64,000 nucleotides of DNA, from NCBI GenBank assembly GCA_035629075.1, contig DASPIK010000103.1:1-64000 (forward strand), in the 5' to 3' direction. This document shows, in pieces, positions 45,345 through 53,339 of this stretch (the first letter of the stretch is position 1; every line of letters starts with the position of its first letter). The translations under genes were made by a program, and so were the position numbers. Source of the stretch: JAEZPW01 sp035629075 (GTDB lineage: Bacteria > Acidobacteriota > Terriglobia > Terriglobales > Acidobacteriaceae). The notes beneath the pieces were generated by a model, which saw only the letters and a program-made list of their open reading frames with translations, did not search any database and had not been told where the DNA came from.

Positions 45345-46403
45345 TCAGGCCATCATGTGAAGGCGGCGAGGGGATGACAAAGTGGATTTGTCGCTAGGGC
45401 TATTTCGCTTGAGGTATTGTCGATCGAAATACTCGAGATATGCGCCGGTTTGAACCTGATCGAGCCATGGGCTGTTGTCCCGATACCACTGTATCGTTTC
45501 GTGCAGTCCGCGATCGAAGTCCCAGACCGGATTCCATCCGAGCGTTGTCTGCAGCTTCGAGCAGTCGACTGCATACCTGTGATCATGGCCAGGCCGATCC
45601 GCTACCATCCTGATCAGCGTCTTAGGGCGACCAAGGAGTTCGAGAATCCGAGTCGCCACGTCGATGTTCCTCATCTCGCAATTGCCACCGATGTTGTAGA
45701 CCTCGCCGTCGGACCCTTCATGCAGAATCAGGTCGAGTGCGCGACAGTGGTCATGCACGTGGATCCAGTCTCGGATGTTCGTGCCGTCACCATAGATTGG
45801 TAAGAACTCCCCCTTGATCGCTTGCATGATCATCAGGGGAATGAACTTCTCCGGAAACTGGTATGGGCCGTAATTGTTCGAACATCGCGTCACTATGGCG
45901 GGGAACTTGTGAGTAGTGACGTATGCCATCACCATCAGATCTGCGGCTGCCTTCGTCGCCGAATAAGGACTGCTCGGTGCAACGGGCGAATCTTCTCGGA
46001 ATGTGCCATCAGCTCCGAGCGAACCATAGACTTCATCGGTGCTGACCTGAAGGAAGCGACGAACTCCTGTTTCTCGGCAGGCCTCTAACAGTCGCCACGT
46101 TCCTTCCACGTTTGTGCGGACGAAATGGCGAGCGTCTTCAATGCTTCGATCCACGTGGCTCTCGGCAGCGAAGTTCACGACCAGGTCGCAACCGGCTATA
46201 ACGTCGCTTACAGCCGGATCACAGATATCCACTTTCACAAAGCTGAGATTAGGGTTCGCGAGAGCCGTGTCCAGATTGTTCAGATTGCCCGCATAGGTGA
46301 GCGCATCGACCACCGTGATCCGGTAATCAGGGTGGTGGTCCAGCATATGATGAACAAAGTTTGAACCAATAAAGCCCGCGCCACCAGTAATCATCAGCTT
46401 CAT
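45345..46403 (-). CDS. rmlB: dTDP-glucose 4,6-dehydratase
   Basis: 352 residues. NAD-binding TGGAGFIGSNFVHHML; VVNFAAESHVDRSI; the catalytic STDEVYGSLG (Asp-Glu pair) and YSATKAAAD (Tyr-x3-Lys); NNYGPYQFPEKFIPLMI; NIGGNCEMRN. Converts dTDP-glucose to dTDP-4-keto-6-deoxyglucose. Its ATG overlaps the rmlA stop by one base, so both are translated together. Confidence 0.95.
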   Translation of the reverse strand: MKLMITGGAGFIGSNFVHHMLDHHPDYRITVVDALTYAGNLNNLDTALANPNLSFVKVDICDPAVSDVIAGCDLVVNFAAESHVDRSIEDARHFVRTNVEGTWRLLEACRETGVRRFLQVSTDEVYGSLGADGTFREDSPVAPSSPYSATKAAADLMVMAYVTTHKFPAIVTRCSNNYGPYQFPEKFIPLMIMQAIKGEFLPIYGDGTNIRDWIHVHDHCRALDLILHEGSDGEVYNIGGNCEMRNIDVATRILELLGRPKTLIRMVADRPGHDHRYAVDCSKLQTTLGWNPVWDFDRGLHETIQWYRDNSPWLDQVQTGAYLEYFDRQYLKRNSPSDKSTLSSPRRLHMMA

Positions 46404-47158
46404 CAGCGGACCTCCATGGCTGTGAATTGGAATGCCGGTTGGAGGACTTTGGTGCGTACGAGGTCAGTCGCTTGCCATAGCGACTCGAAAGTTCCCGCGT
46501 CGGTCCACCAACCTTGGAGTATCTCGTACGTCAGTTGTTGTTCACGAATATAGGAATTGTTAATGTCACTGATTTCGTATTCGCCCCGCTTGGACGGCGT
46601 GAGATTCCGAATGCGCTCAAAAACGGTGGCATCGTAGAAGTACACCCCGATCACAGCATATGGGGAGAGAGGGTGCTTGGGCTTTTCATCAATCCTGATG
46701 ATCTGACCATTTTCGAAAACGGGAACACCGAAGCGCTCCGGATCTTGTACTTGTTTCAACAAAATCTTCGCGCCAAGGTCCTGGTGTTCGAAAGCGTTCT
46801 TAGCCGCTTCGATGCTGCCTTCGATGATGTTGTCTCCCAGCACAACACATATCTTATCGCCATCTGCAAAATACTCAGCGAGGCGCAATGCGTCTGCTAT
46901 GCCCGCTTCGCCATCCTGATAGGCAAAGTTGAGCTGCTGCAGGCCGAAATCGCTGCCGTTCTTCAATAGTCTCAGGAAGTCGCCAGCGTTATTGCCGCCG
47001 GTCACGATGAGAATGTCCGTGATTTCCGCATCCACAAGAAGGGTAAGCGGATAGTAAATCATCGGCTTGTCGTACACGGGCAGCAGGTGCTTGTTGGTCA
47101 CCCGGGTCAGCGGGTAGAGGCGCGACCCGGTGCCGCCAGCGAGAATAATCCCTTTCAT
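46403..47158 (-). CDS. rmlA: Glucose-1-phosphate thymidylyltransferase (short form)
   Basis: 251 residues. KGIILAGGTGSRLYPLT nucleotide-binding signature, then KHLLPVYDKPMIYYPL, VLGDNIIEG and IDEKPKHPLSP. It makes dTDP-glucose from dTTP and glucose 1-phosphate. Classical RmlA is about 290 residues. This one ends near TDAGTFESLWQAT, without the usual C-terminal helical part involved in tetramer/allosteric dTDP-rhamnose binding, so feedback control may be reduced. Ribosome site GGGAGG before the ATG; 60 bp after the kinase gene. Confidence 0.92.
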   Translation of the reverse strand: MKGIILAGGTGSRLYPLTRVTNKHLLPVYDKPMIYYPLTLLVDAEITDILIVTGGNNAGDFLRLLKNGSDFGLQQLNFAYQDGEAGIADALRLAEYFADGDKICVVLGDNIIEGSIEAAKNAFEHQDLGAKILLKQVQDPERFGVPVFENGQIIRIDEKPKHPLSPYAVIGVYFYDATVFERIRNLTPSKRGEYEISDINNSYIREQQLTYEILQGWWTDAGTFESLWQATDLVRTKVLQPAFQFTAMEVR

Positions 47159-47218
47159 GAGGCCTCCCGGTGCAGCATGGGTTCAGAGGAATGGAGCGAC
47201 AGTGACAGCGACGGGCGA

Positions 47219-48079
47219 TCAATCTGACTGGGCCGAGGTACCCCTTCGGTAATACTCGTGGTAGTACTTCTGAGTAGAATCTCTGCATTCGTTCAGCACG
47301 ATTCCAAGCACCTTATCCGCAGGAACGGTCGAGAGTGCATTCGTCAACATCTTTTTCGGGGTCTTGCCCTGCCTTGCGATCAGCAAACAGGTGTCAGCCA
47401 CCGTCATCCAGATGGTTGCGTCAGCCAGAACAAGAGGCGGAGAATCGATCAGCACCACATCGAACCCGTCAGTCACCCCTGCAAGAGCTTCCGAGAGGAC
47501 CTCGGGCTTAACGTTCAGGTGGTCACCATCGATACCTGTAGGCAGGAACCATAGCGGAAGTACCGGATCGCGCCTTACGAAGGGGCGAAGAGATTCTGTT
47601 TTCCGCGACCAGTCGCGCAGCCCTGGACATGATTGCGAGTTGAACAACTCTGTGAGTGTGCCTCTCCGATGATCCGCATCGATGAGGAGCGTGCGTTGTC
47701 CAGCGTCTTTCGCCAAGGCTATACCGAGATTGGCGCAAACCAGACTCTTTCCTTCCCCGCTGACGCTGCTGGTAATCACAATGCGGTGTAAGGCGCGAGT
47801 CTTTTGCGCGATTCTCAGTTGGCTAGCTAAGAACCGGAACTTGTCGGATCCCAAGCTATCACAGGAACTCAAAGCAACCACCCGATTCTCAGGTTTGGTA
47901 TCTATGGCGATGAGTCCAGCTTCAGTCGCTCCCGCCACCGACCGCGTATCCGTCGTCCTAAGCGGCGGATCCTCGCCAATTTGGGCCTCGGGCACGAGCG
48001 GGAGTTCCCACGGATTTTGCGCTGCTCGAGAGCCGCGCCGCCGCTGTGCTTCCTGCAAAGCTTCAAAAACCCGACTCAT
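47219..48079 (-). CDS. BY-kinase (CpsD/CapB-type tyrosine autokinase)
   Basis: 286 residues from the ATG at 48079, which overlaps the ATPase stop (ATGA). Walker A (SSVSGEGKSLVCANLG), A' (LLIDADHRRG) and B (VVLIDSPP) motifs of bacterial tyrosine kinases; C-terminal Tyr cluster KYYHEYYRRG for autophosphorylation. N-terminal SRVFEALQEAQRRRG is typical of the XrtA/PEP-CTERM-associated kinase subgroup. With Wzz it should control chain length and export through cycles of phosphorylation. The co-polymerase is a separate polypeptide (49002-50561). Confidence 0.9.
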   Translation of the reverse strand: MSRVFEALQEAQRRRGSRAAQNPWELPLVPEAQIGEDPPLRTTDTRSVAGATEAGLIAIDTKPENRVVALSSCDSLGSDKFRFLASQLRIAQKTRALHRIVITSSVSGEGKSLVCANLGIALAKDAGQRTLLIDADHRRGTLTELFNSQSCPGLRDWSRKTESLRPFVRRDPVLPLWFLPTGIDGDHLNVKPEVLSEALAGVTDGFDVVLIDSPPLVLADATIWMTVADTCLLIARQGKTPKKMLTNALSTVPADKVLGIVLNECRDSTQKYYHEYYRRGTSAQSD

Positions 48080-48999
48080 GGAAATACCTTGGTGCGTAAG
48101 TTCGCGTTCGAGCTGACTGAGGCCGTGCGGCAATGCCTGCTATCGCGCTCGTGTTCTGCGGGCCAACCGTCGACGGTGGTCACATCGCTGCTGCTCAAAC
48201 CACAATCTTCGGCGCTTTCGCGGATGATGTCTGTCGTGACGGTGGTCACCTGCCGTGCAAAGCCAGAGATAAGGGCGTTTTCGCAAATCGTGTTGATCAG
48301 TCGTGGAATTCCGCCCGATAAGCGGAACACAGTGCCGCATATCGACTTTGGGAACACTGCCTCGGGAACACTCATGCCGGCTTTTTGCAGCCTCTGCCAG
48401 ATATAGGAACAAGTCTGTGCCTCAGTCATCGGCAGCAGCTTCGTCTGAAATACAATCCTTTGTTTCAACTGTCGCAACTCTGAGCGATCGAGTTTTTCTT
48501 GTAGCTCTGGTTGTCCGGACAGCACGATTTGAATCAGCTTGTGCTGTGCAGTCTCCAGGTTCGTCAACAACCGAATCTCTTCGAGCACATCCCAGTCCAA
48601 CAGATGAGCTTCGTCGACGATGAGAACGCTCATTGAGCCTTTGTTGTGATTAGTGATTAGCCAGCGATTGAGTTCCCAGAGCAACTCGGATTTGGACCTG
48701 CGTCCGCCTACACCGAAGTCAGCGGCCATGTAGTGCAGAAACTCGAGCGCTGTAAGCCGAGGGTTGAAAATGTAGCTAACCTGCGCCTGCTGTCGCGACA
48801 GACCTCGAAGCAAGCAGCGTAATAACAAGGTTTTGCCGGTACCCACTTCGCCAGTGATGACGATGAAGCCCTTGCGTTGCTGTAAGCCGTACCAAAGCGT
48901 TGCGAGAGCTTCTTCATGGCACGGCATGGGCCAGAAGAAAGCAGGATCAGGAGTCAGATCGAAGGGGTTCTGTGTCAGGCCATAGAACTCGGCGTACAT
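48076..48999 (-). CDS. ExeA-like AAA ATPase of EPS/XrtA-type loci
   Basis: 307 residues from the ATG at 48999 (MYAEFYGLTQNPFDLTPDP), the usual start of this family; a GTG two codons upstream is also open. Walker A GEVGTGKTLLLRCL (~50), Walker B VLIVDEAHLLDWDVLEEIRL, sensor region VLSGQPELQEKL, arginine-containing GIPRLINTICENAL. Matches the putative secretion ATPases encoded beside chain-length determinant genes in exosortase-linked EPS operons. The 3' end extends past the common family end. AAGGGG lies just upstream and the gene is spaced 2 bp from wzz. Confidence 0.88.
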   Translation of the reverse strand: MYAEFYGLTQNPFDLTPDPAFFWPMPCHEEALATLWYGLQQRKGFIVITGEVGTGKTLLLRCLLRGLSRQQAQVSYIFNPRLTALEFLHYMAADFGVGGRRSKSELLWELNRWLITNHNKGSMSVLIVDEAHLLDWDVLEEIRLLTNLETAQHKLIQIVLSGQPELQEKLDRSELRQLKQRIVFQTKLLPMTEAQTCSYIWQRLQKAGMSVPEAVFPKSICGTVFRLSGGIPRLINTICENALISGFARQVTTVTTDIIRESAEDCGLSSSDVTTVDGWPAEHERDSRHCRTASVSSNANLRTKVFP

Positions 49000-49001
49000 G
49001 G

Positions 49002-50561
49002 TCACCCCTTCAGATAGGTAATGGCGGTTACTGCTGGGATAAGGGCCGCGATGAACGCGGCAGTAGTGAACTCTAATCTCCTCAATCGCCGAGTCGATTG
49101 CAGTTCGTCCTCGGTAGGTAGGGGCGGCACTGTTCCGAACACTGAGTGTCCCAACTCGAGGATGTCCTGCTCCTGGTGGATACGCGCGTACAGTAGTTCG
49201 AGTCCGATGACGAATGCCAGGCCGGTGGCGATGCCGGCCGCGAGGCCTCCCAACACCAAGTAGAGTCGCTTTGGGAAGTATGGCTTTCTCGGGAAGCTCG
49301 GTGGGTCGAGTACGCGAAACTGCTCGCCCTGTTGCCGCTTTTCCAAGTTTGCTGCCATTTGGGACTGCATCTTCTTAGCGAGCAGCGATTCATAGTTCGT
49401 GCGCGACTGGTTGTAGTTTCGTGTTAATGAGGCAAACTGCTGTTCTCGTACCGGCGCCATGTTCAGGCGTGTTTGGTAATCGTCGATCTGACGTTCGACC
49501 TCTTGGATCTGTTTCTTTCGATTTGCGATTTCAAGCTCGGTTGCTCGCAATTGTCCTTGCAATTGCAGAACAGGCGTTTCAGTTGACGCATCGTCCAGCT
49601 TCTCACGTTCGGGCGGGGCAGTCTTGGCCTGCTGATCCATAGCGCGCTTCAATTGTTGCGCGTTCGCGATCTGTTCCTGGAGTCGAAGTACATCGGGATG
49701 TCTGCCTGTATAACGCGCCCGAGCCTCTGCCAATTGAGACTGCAGGGATTCGATCTGTTGTTCGTTTGTGGATTTAGCCTTTCCGGTCGGATCAAGCGCG
49801 GTGCGGGGGGCCCTGTACTGCTCGATCAAAGAACTCAAATAGAGCTTCTGCTGTTCCGCGTGGTTGAGCGCCTGACTGGCTCCATCCCTGCGGGCCTGGA
49901 GACCGCTGAGGATCTGCATGTTACCTTGCGCCTGTTCAGGGAGTTCACCGAGGAAGCGCGTTCGAAAATCGCGCAGCTCTGCCTCTTGTTTCTCGAGATT
50001 CTTGCGCGCCGATTCCAATTCCGATTGCAGGAACTCGGTTGTGCCTTCAGACAGTTCCTGCTGACTACGCAAATTTTCGTTAATAAACAGCGAAGTTAGT
50101 CGACCAGCTACCTCCTGCGCAAGATGTGGATCCGAAGCAGAATAGGAGATCTTGAAGCCGGTAACTTCGTTCCGTTCCTGCGATCCTACCAACTCGATCA
50201 GGATGTCTTTCCTCATTTGTTCAACGACTCTGTCGAGGTCCTGACCAAACTTAGGATACAAATGCATGTCCTGCACGATTCGGAGTAAGCGTGTGCGGCT
50301 CAGGATCTGTTCACTCAAGCTTCGCAGGCGTGTTTGGAGATTGACCGTGACGTTTGGAGTCACGTACTGCGCCGGAACCGAGGGTTGCTCGACGAGAATG
50401 ACGGTCTCGGACCGGTACTTCGGAGGTATAAGCCAGCTAGCCGTCACGGCAGCCGCCCAGAAAAGGACACCCGGCAAGATGATCCACCAGCGTCGTCTCT
50501 TGACGATGTCCCAGTACTTTTCCCAATTTCCGCTGCTGTTCTGTTCCAGTTCTTCGCTCAT
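49002..50561 (-). CDS. Chain-length determinant / GumC-Wzz co-polymerase
   Basis: 519 residues from the ATG at 50561. TM1 (~22-43, WWIILPGVLFWAAAVTASWLI) followed by the Wzz entry PPKYRSETVILVEQP. A long periplasmic coiled coil (~165-385, Gln/Glu/Arg-rich heptads), the Pro-rich motif near PPSFPRKPYFPKR, TM2 (~433-455) and an extra C-terminal TM (~493-512). Sets EPS chain length with the BY-kinase encoded two genes downstream. It belongs to the PEP-CTERM-locus type, which has the long coiled coil and the two C-terminal helices. ATG placed 2 bp after the barrel gene stop. Confidence 0.88.
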   Translation of the reverse strand: MSEELEQNSSGNWEKYWDIVKRRRWWIILPGVLFWAAAVTASWLIPPKYRSETVILVEQPSVPAQYVTPNVTVNLQTRLRSLSEQILSRTRLLRIVQDMHLYPKFGQDLDRVVEQMRKDILIELVGSQERNEVTGFKISYSASDPHLAQEVAGRLTSLFINENLRSQQELSEGTTEFLQSELESARKNLEKQEAELRDFRTRFLGELPEQAQGNMQILSGLQARRDGASQALNHAEQQKLYLSSLIEQYRAPRTALDPTGKAKSTNEQQIESLQSQLAEARARYTGRHPDVLRLQEQIANAQQLKRAMDQQAKTAPPEREKLDDASTETPVLQLQGQLRATELEIANRKKQIQEVERQIDDYQTRLNMAPVREQQFASLTRNYNQSRTNYESLLAKKMQSQMAANLEKRQQGEQFRVLDPPSFPRKPYFPKRLYLVLGGLAAGIATGLAFVIGLELLYARIHQEQDILELGHSVFGTVPPLPTEDELQSTRRLRRLEFTTAAFIAALIPAVTAITYLKG

Positions 50562-50563
50562 GA

Positions 50564-51928
50564 TTATCGGCCCCATGGCCGCACGAACTCGTAAGAGAAG
50601 CCCATCTGAACGCGGTTACGATCTATGACCTGGTTGATAGGCTCGATCGCGTGTTGTACCTGGTGGGCATATTCATATCGCAGGTTCCAGGTGAGATCGT
50701 GTCGAAGTTGGTGCTGCAAATAAACCGCCCCCAGGTACGTCCGAAACCGGCTAATTTCGGCAAATTCGGTTTCCAGGGCGCGCGCCCTCCCTGTGCTAGC
50801 GCTAATTCCGAGATGCGTATTGCGCTTCAGGCGCGCTTGGAGTTCCAGCCTGTATCCCCTGAACCGCACCGCTCGGGTCAAACCGCCGCCATCGCTCACC
50901 GTGTCCTCAAATCCGAGCCGCGTCGTAAACCGCGAACGATGCCAAGCAATAGCAGCACCGCCCGAGGCGACCCAGTCGTTCGAGGAGAAACCGGGTGCGA
51001 TCGTTTCGTTGCGCGTACTTGTATGCTGAGGACCTCCGTAGGCCATAAGTTCAAAGTGTCTACTAAGCCGAAATACGTGGAAATATTGGATAGTCTGGGC
51101 TGTGGTGGATCCGTGTTCTGCGGGGAAGTTGAAGGCCTGAAAGCGAGCCGATATGCCGATCGAAGTGCGGCGTGTTAACTGGCGCCCGTGGTAGATGCGC
51201 ATGCCATAAGCATCGGATGGCACGAGGAACCGAGCGTTCGGGCTATCAAAACGAAGCCTTGAGGCACTGCCGCTTACAGCGATCATGGCGTCGGGGCTCA
51301 TCTGCCACTCGAGATCTGCCCCTACCTGAGCCATCTTTCTGGTGGCAGTTGGCAGGACCCCCGAAGCGTATGTGTCACCATCAACGTGAACTTCAGTCAT
51401 CGATGGCGTCGTGAATGGATTGGACAACACGCTGTAAGTATGGTGTAGCGCAATCCCTAAGTGTCGGCCCAGTGTGTGGACCATCTCTCCTTTAACTGCG
51501 TGAGTGGCAACGTTTCGAGCACCAATCTTCTGATTCAAAGCAACGCCACCCGCATATTCAACTGTCCACGAAGTTCGTGGTCTCAAGTATTCGACCGCTA
51601 AACTCGATGAAACAACGTACTGCATGTCGCCGACACGATTAGTGCTGCGGGTCAGAGCGTTGTCGTCGAACGACGACATGAGAGTCAGGCCACCAATAAT
51701 CAGGTTGGCATTGTGCCGGCTGGCTGAAGAGCTAATGAGCGATGAAGATCTGCCACGTATCTCGGGCGGCACAGACACCGAGCCAGGTTGTTCACCCGCC
51801 GTTCGCCCTTGGTCAGTTTCACCGCGCGACGTGCCGCCTTTGTCACTCCCGGGAAAGCGGCCGTCGTCTTGCGCGCAAGCGATAGCGGCAGAAAACACCA
51901 CGACAAGTATTTGTATATGTAAACGCAC
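50564..51928 (-). CDS. Outer-membrane beta-barrel protein of the EPS locus
   Basis: 454 residues from a GTG at 51928, five bases after the wza stop, giving a signal peptide (VRLHIQILVVVFSAAIACAQ). After a low-complexity linker (~25-65) the protein is a run of amphipathic beta-strands with aromatic girdles, ending in FVRPWGR, as in outer-membrane barrels (TIGR03016-like proteins of EPS operons). It may help pass the polymer across the outer membrane or anchor it. A start further upstream would overlap wza and lacks a signal. Confidence 0.75.
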   Translation of the reverse strand: MRLHIQILVVVFSAAIACAQDDGRFPGSDKGGTSRGETDQGRTAGEQPGSVSVPPEIRGRSSSLISSSASRHNANLIIGGLTLMSSFDDNALTRSTNRVGDMQYVVSSSLAVEYLRPRTSWTVEYAGGVALNQKIGARNVATHAVKGEMVHTLGRHLGIALHHTYSVLSNPFTTPSMTEVHVDGDTYASGVLPTATRKMAQVGADLEWQMSPDAMIAVSGSASRLRFDSPNARFLVPSDAYGMRIYHGRQLTRRTSIGISARFQAFNFPAEHGSTTAQTIQYFHVFRLSRHFELMAYGGPQHTSTRNETIAPGFSSNDWVASGGAAIAWHRSRFTTRLGFEDTVSDGGGLTRAVRFRGYRLELQARLKRNTHLGISASTGRARALETEFAEISRFRTYLGAVYLQHQLRHDLTWNLRYEYAHQVQHAIEPINQVIDRNRVQMGFSYEFVRPWGR

Positions 51929-51933
51929 GGCTT

Positions 51934-52602
51934 CTATGGCACTACGATCGTGTCTCTCGACTGCAATTCGAAGTCGCCGCCGTTTCCACGAATTGCCTTT
52001 TTGTAATTGAACGGTAGGCGTTGTGAAGTGCCGCCGGCATCTCGGCGCAGCACATAGATCGATTTGACCTTGGCCCATTCACGAAATCCGCCGGCGAGCG
52101 CGATCGCATCGACCACCGTCGTTGATTTCTGAAGCGGGAAAGTTCCCGGTCTCATGACCTCGCCTAAAACGTTGAACGACCGACTTCGAACCTCACGAAC
52201 CATTACAGTCACAACTGGCGACGCGATGTATTCGCGGAGCCGGTCTGCCAATTCCGTCTGCACTTGCTGGGTAGTTCTTCCACTCGCTTGAATATCCCCA
52301 ACCAGCGGAAGAGAAATTTTGCCGTCGGACCGAACGCGGAGCTGAGCGTGCGAAAGTTCTGGCTCTTTCCACACGTTGATCGAGAGCACATCTTCAGCTC
52401 CGATAACAAAGTCGGTCGGCCCTGGTCCGGCGTTCGGTTCCTTTGTGTTTGGAACGTCGACGGGAGTTGTACCTGATCCACCAGTGCCAGAAGCAATTCC
52501 GGCCCCGTTGAATCGGGTGCCCGCCTGCTGTGCATGTGCAGTCGCGAACAACACTGTCGTGACCACTACAAAGAGTATCGTGCGAGTGTTGATCGTCAAC
52601 AT
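51934..52602 (-). CDS. Wza-type polysaccharide export protein
   Basis: 222 residues. Signal peptide (~1-24, TAHAQ) without a lipobox Cys. Then a Poly_export domain (~62-138: FVIGAEDVLSINVWKEPELS, LRVRSDGKISLPLVGDI, ASPVVTVMV) and one SLBB domain (~140-215: FNVLGEVMRPGTFPL, TVVDAIALAGGF). Shorter than E. coli Wza and with a single SLBB, like export proteins of PEP-CTERM-linked operons. Likely forms a periplasmic/outer-membrane ring that passes the EPS. GGAG lies 7 bases before the ATG, directly next to a hairpin. Confidence 0.9.
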   Translation of the reverse strand: MLTINTRTILFVVVTTVLFATAHAQQAGTRFNGAGIASGTGGSGTTPVDVPNTKEPNAGPGPTDFVIGAEDVLSINVWKEPELSHAQLRVRSDGKISLPLVGDIQASGRTTQQVQTELADRLREYIASPVVTVMVREVRSRSFNVLGEVMRPGTFPLQKSTTVVDAIALAGGFREWAKVKSIYVLRRDAGGTSQRLPFNYKKAIRGNGGDFELQSRDTIVVP

Positions 52603-52615
52603 ATGAGGACTCCGG

Positions 52616-52635
52616 AGCGCCAGTGCTTTGGCGCT
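52616..52635 (-). promoter_or_regulatory. Hairpin abutting the wza ribosome-binding site
   Basis: In the transcript a perfect 7-bp stem AGCGCCA/TGGCGCT with a 6-base loop ends two bases before the wza GGAG. It lies in the 57-bp gap after the antiterminator gene. It could gate wza translation or serve as a recognition hairpin for the NusG-like protein; there is no U-tract, so it is not a terminator. Confidence 0.45.
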
Positions 52636-52659
52636 AGCTGAACGGGCCAGTGGGGGAGC

Positions 52660-53193
52660 TCAAACGGGCTCCACATCGTAACCCTCAATCACTACTTCAA
52701 GTGACTGCTGAATCAATTCAATGGAAACAATGAGCCTGCGGTCCCCATTGCGCCCAACTAGCACGCCCTCCACACCGTCCAGCGCACCACCACGAATGCG
52801 CACCCTCTTTCCGACCGTGATGAAACCGCAAGAGGAAAACGGGACGTTGTGGCTTAGCACTGCCACGACACTGTCCATTTGCGAGTCGGGAATTGGTGCG
52901 GGGCCCTTGTTGAAGCCGACAAACTTCAGCACGCCAGCGGTCTGGAGCGTTGCTAGCCGAAGGGTCGCTGTGAGGGATGCACGAATGAAGGCGTAGCAGG
53001 GGAACAAGGGAACGTCTACTACGGCACGCCTGTCGCTCCATCGGTGGACCTCACGAATGGTAGGGACATAAGTCGTTATAGATTTCCTCTGCAGCTCCGC
53101 TCCGACTTTTCTTTCGTGTTTGGCCCGCGTCTGGACCGCGTACCACTCGGTTTCTTTGGAGACGTGATCGCTGTTTACTGGGGCTTCTGGCAT
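52660..53193 (-). CDS. NusG-family antiterminator (UpxY/LoaP/RfaH-like)
   Basis: 177 residues. NGN domain ~14-115 starting EWYAVQTRAKHERKVGAELQ, with YVPTIREVHRWSDRR and the conserved PLFPCYAFIRA. KOW domain ~122-160 (GKRVRIRGGALDGVEGVLVG). Specialised NusG paralogues at the head of long polysaccharide operons let RNA polymerase read through pauses and terminators over tens of kilobases. This is the first gene of a ~43-kb array, exactly where such a factor is expected. The housekeeping NusG would be elsewhere. Confidence 0.9.
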   Translation of the reverse strand: MPEAPVNSDHVSKETEWYAVQTRAKHERKVGAELQRKSITTYVPTIREVHRWSDRRAVVDVPLFPCYAFIRASLTATLRLATLQTAGVLKFVGFNKGPAPIPDSQMDSVVAVLSHNVPFSSCGFITVGKRVRIRGGALDGVEGVLVGRNGDRRLIVSIELIQQSLEVVIEGYDVEPV

Positions 53194-53229
53194 GGAGGCG
53201 ATGTCCTGTGTTTCTATAGCTTCGCCCTC

Positions 53230-53248
53230 TTAGTCCCATTAGGGCTAA
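53230..53248 (-). promoter_or_regulatory. Leader hairpin upstream of the antiterminator gene
   Basis: The transcript can form TTAG-CCC/GGG-CTAA with a 4-base loop and a single bulged A, about 40 nt upstream of the ATG at 53193. Weak on its own, but it lies in the leader where a LoaP/UpxY-type factor or a pausing polymerase would act. Confidence 0.3.
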
Positions 53249-53323
53249 TTTCGCAGCGGCGGAAGACAGATGACGCGGCTGAAGTCTCTTCACCGCGAAA
53301 ACGAATCACCGCGCAAATTACTT

Positions 53324-53339
53324 AGCAAACCAGCCGCCA
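53324..53339 (-). promoter_or_regulatory. Candidate sigma-54 (-24/-12) promoter of the EPS array
   Basis: On the minus strand the sequence reads TGGCGGCTGGTTTGCT: TGGC at the -24 element and TTGCT at the -12 element, with exactly 10 bases between the invariant GG and GC. It lies about 130 bp upstream of the first gene of the array, and two sigma-54 activator genes are within 8 kb. The middle of the -24 box (ACG in the consensus) does not match, so this is a plausible but unproven site. Confidence 0.4.
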
